Of a DNA stretch of 64,000 bases, positions 34,546-44,828 are shown piece by piece. Origin of the DNA: Theodoxus fluviatilis (taxonomy: Eukaryota > Mollusca > Gastropoda > Cycloneritida > Neritidae); contig JAWQFJ010005785.1 of assembly GCA_034096865.1 (NCBI GenBank), positions 10,001-74,000 on the forward strand. The letters are read 5' to 3'. The notes under the pieces were generated by a model. It was not told the origin of the DNA and searched no databases. It saw only the letters and a list, made by a program, of their open reading frames with translations. A program made the position numbers and the translations under genes. Each line of letters starts with the position of its first letter. Positions within the stretch are counted from its first letter, which is position 1.

Positions 34546-36239
34546 TGGGTATCGACGTATTTTTTACGCAGTAGTTGGTCTACTTCGTCCAGAGACGGAT
34601 TGTTGAGCGCCATTTCCTCTCCAACAAAACAGAACGGACGTCAACCCGAAAATGTTTCAAGCAACGTTCAACCGTCACTACGTCGCTCAACACAAGTCAA
34701 GAGAAAAAGAAAAAAAAAGAAACACAACAAAAACAAAGTAAAAGATCTTTCCTCACATTCTGTATGTTATGACGTACTTAGACACGTAAGTTTCAAGAAA
34801 TATAAAAATTCTCCCGAGCAAGACAAATTTCTTCTTACCACCACCGATGACGTCACGTCACCTCACCAGGGGTGGGATTGAAACACATTTACGACCAACT
34901 CTTTCCTCCTCATCGCAGAGTGATGATTCAAATCAGAGCTACTCTGCCTTCTCGTGTCAGAAAACTTACACTCATGCATACAACGAAATATCAAACTATC
35001 TTTTTACTTGTGCAATTATCTGATTAAGACTCTTATCTCCGAGAGGATCATTCTCGTATCTGGGTAATCGGGTGGTCTGCAAACACTGAGCGGTCTGATC
35101 ACATTCTAGTGAAAGCTTTCTTTCCATTTGGATCGATGAGTTGTCCTTTATCCACGCTTTGTCTTTCACAGTGCTGTTCTCATCTCAGCGTGAGAACAAA
35201 GTACCTAATTGCAATGGATAACGACTACTTCGGCGCATGATATGATGGCATATCTGTCGGACTTTCGAGTCTTCAAGAAGCACCGCCACTCCGGAAATGA
35301 GAAAGAGAATAACGGAGTGCTCAGAAGTTACTTTGCAGCAGCAGCTGGCCGGGAGTTTAAGTGTTCCGAGTGCAGAAAAACTTTCCCTTTTGCAACAGCT
35401 TTTTTGGTCACTTTTGATCTTAATCATTACGTCATTGTCCTTGCCAGCGAGGATTCTAACATCACCGCTGTCGTCGTACCCAATCTCAGCATCGTCGATG
35501 TTGTAACCATCGTCGTCACCATGATCACAACCGTATTATGAAAGACGATGACATCTTGCAACAGTTTGAATTCCTTCCAAATGCGGTGCCTGTGGGTGTA
35601 TTTCTAAGTCATAAGGTCTATTTTTGCCCAGACGGCGAAATAAAAAGGGATCGATAGAAACTGTTTCTGGGCCTATCATTTCCAATACAGCCCCAGGAGG
35701 TGACAAGTAACAGATGCGCATATAGTTTGACGCGTGCTTGCATTGGCTTAAAGCGGACTGTCTCACACTGAAGAACAATAACACGCCACATGGTATAAAA
35801 ATAGGGAAGACTGATTGACCTCCGTGGCATTTTAAGAGCGATTCCATATAGTAGACGTTTCTTCATTGGTGTCTATTGCAGACCCTAGCGTGCAGCAGAG
35901 TTTAAAGGTGTTTCATGTTTCTTTTTTTGTGTGGCTGTTCCTTCGTTATATCGCCTGTGCTTTTCTTTCTTTGAGTAGAAATTGATTGTGGTAGCTCCTT
36001 TGCTGTGATCTCTTTTCAAGTGATTAATAGGGAGGTTGAAGTTTCAACGTCCACTGATTTTTAATACATTTTGATGCCCTACATAAATGACAGGGGAACA
36101 ACCTGTCGTGGAAAGTTATGCCATGGCATGTCGTGTTAGTTACAGCTACCCTTATGGGTTGATCATGTCAGTCAACACACGGCGAGTTGCATGAACGACA
36201 TTTCTTTTCCGCAGCATTCTTGATACCTGCATGTACACG
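34546..36239. other. Unassigned sequence
   Basis: Only short frames without domains. A trinucleotide-like region (ATCGTCG) lies near 35450-35525. No gene was recognised. Confidence 0.35.
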
Positions 36240-36600
36240 TCCGCTGGATTGCAAGCACTGGGTTAAAATGTAAGGTTAAGGTGTGGTTTTATATAGCGAC
36301 TTACACCCTTTGTCTGGGTCTCAAACCGCTTTACACTGGGCATCTTAATCAATCCTCACTGCTCCCTCACAACAAACATAGTGACAGACATTTGAGACGC
36401 ACACAGTCAGGTACCAGCACCAACTCCACTCCCTGGGGAGTATTCCAACCCGATGTTGGCGCTTGGCCGCATACAAGGGTTAATCGCACTACATTTTGCC
36501 AACATTGCCCTCACAGGTACCCGGTTTTACTCCTGGGTGGGGAGAAGCAATGTTGTAGGAAAGAACACCACGATCAGCTATACAACTTGGGCCAGTTATT
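36240..36600 (-). mobile_element. SINE-like element (minus strand)
   Basis: On the minus strand the 35-bp block at 36516-36550 matches the SINE at 22281-22315 with one difference. It is followed by the LINE-like 3' motif 'gtgtaaagcggtttgag..gtcgctatataaaacc' at 36275-36340. No clear tRNA-like head was found upstream on the minus strand, so it may be 5'-truncated or a different family sharing the central domain. Confidence 0.6.
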
Positions 36601-37149
36601 CGTGGCACCATCACAGTTGAATTTGGACATCAAGCGGTCGACTGACATTATGGGATGCTGCTGGAAATTCGCCAGAAAAGCGTGATCGTTCAAACAGAAA
36701 ACAATGTCAAAATGCGGGTAAACAATTCCAGCAGAACTGAAGAGGTAAATGAATACATAAATAATAGATGAATGAATGAATAAATGAATAGATGACGAAT
36801 AAATAAATGAATGAATTGATGGATGAATGAATATCAAATGAAATTGTATAACCCATCTGCTTTTGTAGACACTGACAGTCTATTGATCACGGATATTGCC
36901 GGAGTGGATCAGAGCAGGACTAAGTGGGTCACGCTGCCCTAGTTCTTCACCTTTGACAAACCACACAGGGAGACGTGGTAGGCCCGTTCATTTCACCCAA
37001 TCCATTGAAGGATGTTCAGGACTTGAAACAATGAGCTGTTGTTCAGGTGACAAATACAATTATTACACTTGCCACTTACAAAGCAACTGTTTCCACGCGA
37101 TTCAGTCAGAAACAGAGTAAGCGCCGGTGCTTAATATTTTTAGGAATGC
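36601..37149. other. Unassigned sequence with a (GAAT)n tract
   Basis: (AAATGAAT)n-type repeats at about 36745-36835. Nothing else was recognised. Confidence 0.45.
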
Positions 37150-37179
37150 TTGTTGATGATTATTGCTGTCGTGGTTAAT

Positions 37180-37465
37180 GGGGTGGAGGCGGTGACGATA
37201 AGGGTGGCGGTGATGGTGATGATAATGTCGACGACGAAAGCGATGTCGGTGGTGGTGGTGGTGGCGGTGGTGGTGGTGGTGGTGGCGGTGGTGGTGGCGC
37301 TGGTGGTGGTGGTGGTGGCAGTGGCAGTGGTGGTGGTGATGGTGGCGGTGGTGGTGGTGGCGGTGGCGGTGGTGGCGGTGGCGGTGGCAGTGGTGGCGGT
37401 GGTGGTAGCGGTGGTGGTGGTGGCGGTTGTGGTAGCGGTGGTGGTGGCGATGGTGGTAGTGGACG
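37180..37465. repeat. (GGT)n-type trinucleotide array
   Basis: About 285 bp of GGT with GGC, GCA, GAT and TAG variants, most regular from 37240. It reads as poly-Val/Ala (+) or poly-Thr/Ala (-). These frames are a property of the repeat. The G-rich strand is capable in principle of G-quadruplex formation. Confidence 0.93.
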
Positions 37466-37693
37466 AAATCACCTCAGTGTATGCCATGAGCCGAGTCTAC
37501 GGCGAGGTCTTCGACGTACACTTGTGAACGGATGGTCAAGAATAATATGAAAACGAGAGAGTTGCTTTAAGTGAGTGTCTATTACTCCTTGTTGTAAATC
37601 ATGTACATGTCAAAGAATGTGGGTTGTCAGTCGTACGCAAGTTGACAACTGACAACGTGTTTGTTCAAAACACGACTCACATGAAAATGCAAA
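37466..37693. other. Unassigned sequence
   Basis: Nothing recognised. Confidence 0.3.
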
Positions 37694-37970
37694 GTACCTT
37701 TTCGTAGGAAGGACGCTCTGCGGCGAAGACAAGCTCGGTCTGCAGTGTCTGGTAGTTCACCGCGGTACTCAGGTCCTGATGTTCAATGAATGATGGCGAC
37801 TTTGTAGCAGAGAATCTCTCGCGTGTCAGTGCCGCATGTCCATGCGCAAGGCGACTGTCTGACTTTCCAGTTTGTGTTTTGTCTCCCATCTGCCACGTTT
37901 TCTCTCTAGTTTCCACATCAGTATCAGGTACTTTCTCTTTTTCCACGGTCTCGCTTTTCCTGCTAGAGTC
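37694..37970 (-). CDS. Candidate coding exon, gene unknown
   Basis: A minus-strand frame continues cleanly to '..NYQTLQTELVFAAERPSYEK', where the DNA reads aaaag|gtactt, a plausible 5' splice donor at about 37693. At the other end 'cgttgactctag' near 37970 could be an acceptor with a modest pyrimidine tract. The peptide is hydrophilic, with no domain recognised. It is not repeat-derived as far as can be seen, unlike most of the window. Confidence is limited because no neighbouring exon was found. Confidence 0.3.
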
Positions 37971-38869
37971 AACGAGGACACGTAAGAGTTTATTGCTATG
38001 TCTGAGGAGGAAAAGAGCAAAGGGTTTGTACATATTTATTCTCCTAGTTTTTTCCATCGACTGTTAAAATGCCCGGTAATATCTTTCAGGACTAACTTCT
38101 TCTTCCTATACATCATCCTTGGAACAGTCCTCTGCAACTTTAAAGCTGTCGAGATATACAGATCAAACAGGTTAAGTCGTGCCAAGATTTGGGGAGGAGA
38201 AGGTTGCCTGACACACAGCTGACATTTTTTTCCTGGGTGAAGCTTAAACTCTATCAGACGACCACCATGCAATGATTTCCTTTTTCACATACCTACCCTA
38301 CCCCCAAAACAATAAACCACCGATTCCCCCCCCCCCCCCCCTCCCCCTCCGTTCCCATCATAATGTTTGAATAAAAAAATAAAACCTCATATTGTAGGAT
38401 GGGCGCATCTTCTGTCTGACTGAAAGAGGTAAGGAACAAACACGTAATTAAAGCATGGGAAGTTCGCCGCAGGAAGGGAAAGCCTTCATTTCACTGATTT
38501 TTGTCTATTCTTTCTGTGCCTCGCTTCCTGTGCTTGATTTGACTGCGTCCGATAGGTGAAAAGTATAGGCGCGTTTGTTGGGCCCAAAATCTCGAGAGTC
38601 TCCCTCGATGGCTAGTCGAGGGTGAGTGAGACGCTCCTGCAGCTAAAAAAAAACGGTCAATCATCAACTGGCTAGGCGGAAGAACATGGCTGCGTCCCGG
38701 CGCCAGAGTCGGTGAAGAAGTTGCCGATAGACGAAATAACTGACGTTACAGACATATATCACATCAGTTTTTCACTTCATAGAACTCATGCATTCATGAG
38801 TGGTGATTTTACTTGAATAGTTGACACTCACTCACACAGTAAGACGTTACCTCCTTCTCAATCATACGG
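37971..38869. other. Unassigned sequence with a C homopolymer
   Basis: A run of about 17 C followed by C-rich sequence lies at 38324-38351. No gene was recognised. Confidence 0.4.
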
Positions 38870-38879
38870 GCCCGGATTA

Positions 38880-39195
38880 TTCTACATAGACATGTACACA
38901 ACGTGTAGGTACCTATCATCCTCTATTCTAAGTAGCTTAAACCAGCAGTTCACCGATCTCAGCACTGCATTTGTAGACAAAGGATATATTCATATCTCCC
39001 AAAAACCAGAGCATTGGGAGTTATTTAATTTACCTTTCAGTAGTGTTTTAATGCTGACAGATGACCAGTTTGTATTCCTTCGCAATCATCGACTCCCCAT
39101 ATCACTGATCCATGCACTAGGATAGGCTGGATCTGTACGTCGAAAATTGTGTTTAGCACTTGAGACGTCACACGTACAGGTTGTTGTAATATTTT
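38880..39195 (-). pseudogene. RTE LINE relic, 3' (C-terminal) half
   Basis: Minus-strand translation in one main frame gives 'FDVQIQPILVHGSVIWGVDD', 'HLSALKHY', 'TPNALVFGRYEY', typical of the RT C-terminal region of RTE-clade LINEs, with several stop codons. It is the continuation of the relic at 44829-45290. The two halves are separated by the LTR retrotransposon. Confidence 0.75.
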
Positions 39196-40565
39196 TGTCG
39201 CGAGCAGGTTGCGGTTTTTGAATGTTAATGTTCTCGTTCATGTACTTGTGTAGTTGCAGCGTGATAGCGCATCTCTTGTCTCTGTTTTTTCTCTCTGTTT
39301 TGGGTTAGGGAAAATTATGACGTCATAAAAGAAGCTTGAGTCGACGTCACTGGGGTTGGCCAGTTTTTTGAAGAAAGATAGATTGGCAAGACCGTTTCGA
39401 GCGGCGGGTGCCGATGAACAGGTTTCAGCCTGGAGTGGCGCGACTTGTGTTGCCCCAGAGTGTGGCGTGGCTTCTGCCAGCCCAAAATAGATAAAGACAA
39501 CATTGTCTTTGTTCGGTATAGACCGCCAGACATCGTCACCAGGGGAAGGGCTGGGTTTCTTCCATGTGAGTATTTGTCGTGTGTAAATGTCGTTGTGTAA
39601 GTTTGCACTAGGTTGTGAGTTAGTTGGTTTAGAAGCGGGTGGGAAGTTTGGGTAGGATTGGAATTGCATAACAGTGGTTTTGTCGTTCGTTATTATTGCT
39701 TTGGTTGTTCTCACCGCGCATTATTTAAATCAATTTATGATATGGTTACTAATTCTGGCCGTTTAGGCCTGGGATGTTGTTTAATTTGCATGGCTCTACG
39801 ACCCGCACCGACCAAGTCGTCGAGGTCCTGCATCACTGTCGTCCCCACCCCCAGTCTTCGATGTTCCTCACTGCTGTCGGCGTCGCCTAAAGGTCCCCAC
39901 TACTCTTCATAGCTGTTGTCGACAGCGAAGGGTCCCAGGGGCACTCATCGACGGGAGGTCACCTGACCAAGGGAGGTCCGACGGTCGTGGGCACCTTGTG
40001 TCCATCGTTCCCTGTTCTGCGGCTTGACGCAGAGGGAGGCCACGAGAAAGGAAGTGATCGGGTCGTACGGGGTTTTGGGTTGACTTGAAAGGTACAGTGT
40101 TGGACAGTGGGAGATGTCGTGTTGACGGGGAAAGAGACAGTGGTGGACAGTGAGAGATGTTGGGTTGAAGGGAAAGTTGCCGGCGTGAGAACGGCCGCTG
40201 GTTGGACAACTATCTTGTTGTTGTGGGGTGGTTTGGGTGGACTGTGGTTTGTTGTGGTATAATTTTTGGGTTTTCGGGGTAAGTGATAACGTAGTTTCAC
40301 ATGTGGTAGGGTGAAGGTGTGTGTGTGGGATAGAACTGTTTGAGGTGTCATTGTTAGTTACATAAGTTGCATTCTTCGTTCATCTGATATCATCACCAAC
40401 CATCCTTACCACCGTTCCCATCTCATTCTGTGGGGCGCTGAGGGTGGGGTTAATAAATATATTCTTGTTTCTAAAAGTGTGTCAGTAATTGTTTAAAAGG
40501 GTTTGAGTTCCTGACTCCCTCTGCCTGAGAGGGTAAGGGCCCACCCAGTGGGTGTGGGCGCGACA
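39196..40565 (+). repeat. 5' LTR (1370 bp)
   Basis: Begins TGTCGCGAGCAGG and ends GGGCGCGACA. About thirteen substitutions and one 4-bp indel separate it from the 3' LTR, by eye. A polyadenylation signal AATAAA lies near 40449, about 115 bp before the end, consistent with an R/U5 boundary shortly after. Minus-strand frames inside are shadows. Confidence 0.93.
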
Positions 40566-40566
40566 T

Positions 40567-40584
40567 TGGGGGCTCGTCTAGGGA
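40567..40584 (+). promoter_or_regulatory. Primer binding site, tRNA-Pro-like
   Basis: The 18 bases tgggggctcgtctaggga start one base after the LTR. They closely resemble the known proline-tRNA primer site of gammaretroviruses (TGGGGGCTCGTCC..), so tRNA-Pro is the likely primer. Confidence 0.8.
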
Positions 40585-40814
40585 TATGCCAAATTTCATT
40601 TCGCTCAGGAACTCTATTTGTTTTGTTGTATAATTCAGGGTAATAGGGTGTTTTGTGTGGTCATTGGTTGTCTTTGTGTTGTTTCATGTTGGTGAGTGTT
40701 CCCAGTCATGCCTGAAACATAGAGAGCAAGGGTTCTAATTTTATAACCAAAAGTACTTTCAGGAAAGACTGCTCGGGGTTCTGAAAGTAGTAAGGTCTTG
40801 GCTGTTCAGCGCCC

Positions 40815-43337
40815 ATGTTGACCCGGTCCAAGGCAATGGCGGAGAAAGCAGCGGCAAGTCAGACCGAGGAAGGTCATGTGGAGCATGGGCAGGGGGAAGG
40901 GGTGCTTCGATCGCTGGTTGAAGCTACACCTCGTGGTAGGCGTAAGTCACCATCTTCGTCGAGGAGGGGGCGCGGTCGAGGTAAGCCATTTGACTTTTCG
41001 GTGCGACAGAGGGGCGGTTACCTCACGCCCGGCCAAGCTGAAGCAGGGTTGGGGGTACCTCCAGGGGAGGGTGACGAAAACGAGGGGGAAATTCCAAGGT
41101 TGCTCTCACCTGGAGTAGACACTAGTGGCATGTTTCTACAGTTGTTGCAGATGGAAAAGGAGGAGCGGAAGCGTCGTGAGGAGAAGGAGGAAGAGCAGCG
41201 TAAGGAAGAAAGGGAGGAGCGGAAGCGTCGTGAGGAGAAGGAGGAAGAGCAGCGTAAGGAAGAAAGGGAGGAGCGGAAGCGTCGCGAGAAGAAAGAAGAG
41301 GAGAAGGAGAAGAAGGAGGAGGAGGAGCGGAAGCGTCGTGAGGAGAAGGAGGAAGAGCAGCGTAAGGAAGAAAGGGAGGAGCGGAAGCGTCGCGAGAAGA
41401 AAGAAGAGGAGAAGGAGAAGAAGGAGGAGGAGGAGCGGAAGCGTCGTGAGGAGAAGGAGGAAGAGCAGCGTAAGGAAGAAAGGGAGGAGCGGAAGCGTCG
41501 CGAGAAGAAAGAAGAGGAGAAGGAGAAGAAGGAGGAGGAGGAGCGGAAGCGCCGCGAAGAGAGAGAAGAGAAGAGAGAAAAAGCTAGAGTAGAGAGGGAG
41601 GAAAAGACTATTAAGGGAGTGAAGATTCCGGTATTAGAAGAAAGTGACAACATTGATGAGTATCTCAGCCAGTTTGAGCAGATAGCTGACACTCAGGGGT
41701 GGAAGAGGGAAACGTGGGTAGCACGTATTTTACCTCAGCTCAGAGGTACGGCTAGGTCGTTGTATTTCACACTCCCAGCCGAAGAAGCGGGGAACTATGA
41801 TAGGTTCCGGGACGCCCTATTGAAACGTTTCAACCTCACGGCAGAAGGATACAGGAGAAAGTTCCGGGAGGCGAGGAAGGAGTTAGGGGAGTCCTTTGCC
41901 CAGTTTGTGGTGAGAATCAAGAGCTACTTTCACAAGTGGGTTTGTCTATCCAACAAGAGTTTCGATGATCCTCAGGATCTAGTAGATGTGATCGTGACGG
42001 AGCAGTTGATGGAGACCTTGTCTTCTGATCTAGCGGTCAAGGTCAGGGAGCGGAAGCCAGTGAGCGTGGTTGAAGCTGCTGAGGCCGCAGACATAGTAGT
42101 TGAGGCTAAGAGATCGGTGAAGAAGTCCCAGATTTTCTCCACTAATGCAAGCCCGTCGAAAAGAGATTCAGGGGAAGAAGAGAAAGCAGACGAGGGTAAG
42201 GGCTCTAGCTCCCCGAGTAGCATCCGAGAAGCTAAGGAGAAAGGGCTGTGCTTCAGATGTTTCCGAAAGGGGCATTTGAAGAAAGATTGCAAGAGAGTGG
42301 GGATGGTCGTTAGGTCACCAGTGGGTAGGGTCGCGAGTTCCCCAGGGAAGGTCGTCTCAGGCAGGGTGCCTTCGCTGTGCAAGTCGTGTTGCCGGAGACC
42401 GTTTGAACCGCGATGTATAGTCCAGCTGAACGGGGCTGAGGTGCCTGCCCTGAGAGATACGGGGGCAGATACCCTTATAGTCGACTCGAAACTTGTCCCG
42501 AGTAGCGCGTTGACTGGAAGGAAGCAGTATGTGACGATGGCCTCCACAAATTACCAGACGGCATGTGACCTAGCTGTGGTTGATATGGTTTCGCCATTTT
42601 TCACTGGAAAAGCTGTAGGCCTCGTCATGGAGAAACCTTTGCTCCCGGTCATCATAGGGAACGAAGTAGAGTTGGAAGATGGCCAGGTGGTTAGGGTCCC
42701 GGTATACAACAAGGACCCTGAAGTGGGTGAAATCGAGGCGAGGGCGCAGGAGCGCTTGAGGCAGGTTCCAAGTAAATCCCTCGTGGTATCAGAGCCGTTG
42801 ATCGGACAGGCAGGGCCGGAAGAAGTGGCTCGAATGCAGTCTGAGGATGAGACTTTGGAAAGGGTGCGTGAAAACGCCCAGACAGGGAAGCAAGTGGTCA
42901 CGAGGAAGGGCACCGTCAGTTTTGTTAAGAAAGAAAATCTCTACTACCGGGTCTTTACGAGTTCCTCTGCGTCGTACAGTCAGCTAGTTGTGCCCAAGCA
43001 GCTGCGACAGGAAGTACTGGGGTGGGCTCATGGTCCACTTATGAATGGGCACCTCGGGGTCAGGAAAACCAGGCAGAGGGTGTGGAAAACGTTTTACTGG
43101 CCCGGCCTATGCTGGGACGCGATGAAGTTTTGTGCCGCCTGTGACGTGTGTCGAGGAAGAGTTCCCAGAGATGAAGAGAGCCTGGCTGGATTACAGCTGC
43201 GTCCGCCTACACTAGGGAGGATTGGTAGCTCAGTCAGGAGAGTGGATTTCTCCTCTGGGTTGAACGTCTGCTGTTCAGGCGTGGTTTCAACCAGAGGGTC
43301 GTTCCTGGGAAGTAAATGGGTTATGCGAAATACCTGA
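40815..43337 (+). CDS. Gag-protease-integrase zinc-finger polyprotein of a Gypsy element (truncated Pol)
   Basis: 840 codons. Residues ~1-115 are basic/Gly-rich. ~117-260 are 18-residue charged repeats (ERKRREEKEEEQRKEERE / ERKRREKKEEEKEKKEEE). ~275-450 are a gag domain with SCAN-like sequence ('LLKRFNLTAEGYRRKFREAR', 'ESFAQFVVRIKSYFHKWV'). A CCHC knuckle follows (CFRCFRKGHLKKDC, near 478). Next is an aspartic protease (ALRDTGADTLIVD, near 546). Last comes an integrase-type zinc finger (HGPLMNGHLGVRKT..FYWPG..CAACDVC, ~732-776). After that the frame runs 60 codons and stops. Integrase core, RT and RNase H are absent. Protease directly followed by integrase zinc finger fits either a Gmr1-like order (integrase before RT) with 3' deletion, or an ordinary Gypsy with RT removed. 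It is open throughout, so the gag may still be functional. Confidence 0.88.
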   Translation: MLTRSKAMAEKAAASQTEEGHVEHGQGEGVLRSLVEATPRGRRKSPSSSRRGRGRGKPFDFSVRQRGGYLTPGQAEAGLGVPPGEGDENEGEIPRLLSPGVDTSGMFLQLLQMEKEERKRREEKEEEQRKEEREERKRREEKEEEQRKEEREERKRREKKEEEKEKKEEEERKRREEKEEEQRKEEREERKRREKKEEEKEKKEEEERKRREEKEEEQRKEEREERKRREKKEEEKEKKEEEERKRREEREEKREKARVEREEKTIKGVKIPVLEESDNIDEYLSQFEQIADTQGWKRETWVARILPQLRGTARSLYFTLPAEEAGNYDRFRDALLKRFNLTAEGYRRKFREARKELGESFAQFVVRIKSYFHKWVCLSNKSFDDPQDLVDVIVTEQLMETLSSDLAVKVRERKPVSVVEAAEAADIVVEAKRSVKKSQIFSTNASPSKRDSGEEEKADEGKGSSSPSSIREAKEKGLCFRCFRKGHLKKDCKRVGMVVRSPVGRVASSPGKVVSGRVPSLCKSCCRRPFEPRCIVQLNGAEVPALRDTGADTLIVDSKLVPSSALTGRKQYVTMASTNYQTACDLAVVDMVSPFFTGKAVGLVMEKPLLPVIIGNEVELEDGQVVRVPVYNKDPEVGEIEARAQERLRQVPSKSLVVSEPLIGQAGPEEVARMQSEDETLERVRENAQTGKQVVTRKGTVSFVKKENLYYRVFTSSSASYSQLVVPKQLRQEVLGWAHGPLMNGHLGVRKTRQRVWKTFYWPGLCWDAMKFCAACDVCRGRVPRDEESLAGLQLRPPTLGRIGSSVRRVDFSSGLNVCCSGVVSTRGSFLGSKWVMRNT
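41163..41594 (+). repeat. 54-bp coding repeats (8 units) in gag
   Basis: Eight 54-bp units, alternating mainly between two types to form a 108-bp higher-order repeat. Each encodes 18 residues of Glu/Lys/Arg, likely a continuous charged alpha-helix. The reading frame is preserved in every unit. Confidence 0.85.
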
Positions 43338-43437
43338 ACAGGATGTCCTAGGGTTGTTCGAGCATTCAGCTCCGTCTGTGGTGTTCTCTGCAACCTTCTC
43401 TGCTCCGGATTTGTTACAAAGCTGGTAGTTTTGTTTT

Positions 43438-43450
43438 AAGGGGGGGGATA
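43438..43450 (+). promoter_or_regulatory. Polypurine tract
   Basis: The run aaggggggggata lies immediately upstream of the 3' LTR, as expected for the plus-strand primer. Confidence 0.8.
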
Positions 43451-44824
43451 TGTTGCGAGCAGGTTGCGGTGTTTGAATGTTAATGTTCTCGTTCATGTAC
43501 TTGTGTAGTTGCAGCGTGGTAGCGCATCTCTTGTCTCTGTTTTTTCTCTCTGTTTTGGGTTAGGGAAAATTATGACGTCATAAAAGAAGCTTGAGTCGAC
43601 GTCACTGGGGTTGGCCAGTTTTTTGAAGAAAGATAGATTGGCAAGACCGTTTCGAGCGGCGGGTGCCTGCCGATGAACAGGTTTCAGCCTGGAGTGGCGC
43701 GACTTGTGTTGCCCCAGAGTGTGGCGTGGCTTCTGCCAGCCCAAAATAGATAAAGACAACATTGTCTTTGTACGGTATAGACCGCCAGACATCGTCACCA
43801 GGGGAAGGGCTGGGTTTCTTCCATGTGAGTATTTGTCCTGTGTAAATGTCGTTGTGTAAGTTTGCACTAGGTTGTGAGTTAGTTGGTTTAGAAGCGGGTG
43901 GGAAGTTTGGGTAGGATTGGAATTGCATAACAGTGGTTTTGTCGTTCGTTATTATTGCTTTGGTTGTTCTCACCGCGCATTATTTAAATCAATTTATTAT
44001 GTGATTGCTAATTCTGGCCGTTTAGGCCTGGGATGTTGTTTAATTTGCATGGCTCTACGACCCGCACCGACCAAGTCGTCGAGGTCCTGCATCACTGTCG
44101 TCCCCACCCCCAGTCTTCGATGTTCCTCACTGCTGTCGGCATCGCCTAAAGGTCCCCACTACTCTTCATAGCTGTTGTCGACAGCGAAGGGTCCCAGGGG
44201 CACTCATCGACGGGAGGTCACCTGACCAAGGAAGGTCCGACGGTCGTGGGCACCTTGTGTCCATCGTTCCCTGTTCTGCGGCTTGACGCAGAGGGAGGCC
44301 ACGAGAAAGGAAGTGATCGGGTCGTACGGGGTTTTGGGTTGACTTGAAAGGTACAGTGTTGGACAGTGGGAGATGTCGTGTTGACGGGGAAAGAGACAGT
44401 GGTGGACAGTGAGAGATGTCGGGTTGAAGGGAAAGTTGCCGGCGTGAGAACGGCCGCTGGTTGGACAACTATCTTGTTGTTGTGGGGTGGTTTGGGTGGA
44501 CTGTGGTTTGTTGTGGTATAATTTTTGGGTTTTCGGGGTAAGTGATAACGTAGTTTCACATGTGGTAGGGTGAAGGTGTGTGTGTGGGATAGAACTGTTT
44601 GAGGTGTCATTGTTAGTTACATAAGTTGCATTCTTCGTTCATCTGATATCATCACCAACCATCCTTACCACCGTTCCCATCTCATTCTGTGGGGCGCTGA
44701 GGGTGGGGTTAATAAATATATTCTTGTTTCTAAAAGTGTGTCAGTAATTGTTTAAAAGGGTTTGAGTTCCTGACTCCCTCTGCCTGAGAGGGTAAGGGCC
44801 CACCCAGTGGGTGTGGTCGCGACA
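43451..44824 (+). repeat. 3' LTR (1374 bp)
   Basis: Begins TGTTGCGAGCAGG and ends GGTCGCGACA. Matches the 5' LTR along its full length with few differences, including a 4-bp insertion (gcctgccg versus gccg) near 43668. Confidence 0.93.
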
Positions 44825-44828
44825 ATCT

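Larger units (their letters stand above)
39196..44824 (+). mobile_element. Gypsy-type LTR retrotransposon, 5.63 kb, internally truncated
   Basis: Complete structure: LTR, primer site, one frame, polypurine tract, LTR. The terminal dinucleotides are TG and CA. Flanking 5-mers atttt (39191-39195) and atctt (44825-44829) agree at four of five bases and are a probable target duplication. The insertion site is inside an RTE LINE relic whose halves lie on each side. The coding region lacks the integrase core, reverse transcriptase and RNase H, so it depends on helper proteins. Near-identity of the LTRs points to a recent insertion. Confidence 0.93.

Noticed and set aside
39238..40351. Minus-strand proteins in the LTRs
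   Set aside because: They appear identically in both LTRs and have no domains; non-coding shadows.
41018..41692. Ser/Arg-rich minus-strand protein
   Set aside because: Antisense of the Glu/Lys/Arg repeats of gag.
43225..43320. tRNA gene inside the Gypsy element (ggtagctcagtcagg with a later gggtcgttcctggg)
   Set aside because: The A-box-like word is reasonable, but the B box is poor and no cloverleaf closes; it also lies within the open frame. A tRNA-derived piece cannot be fully excluded.
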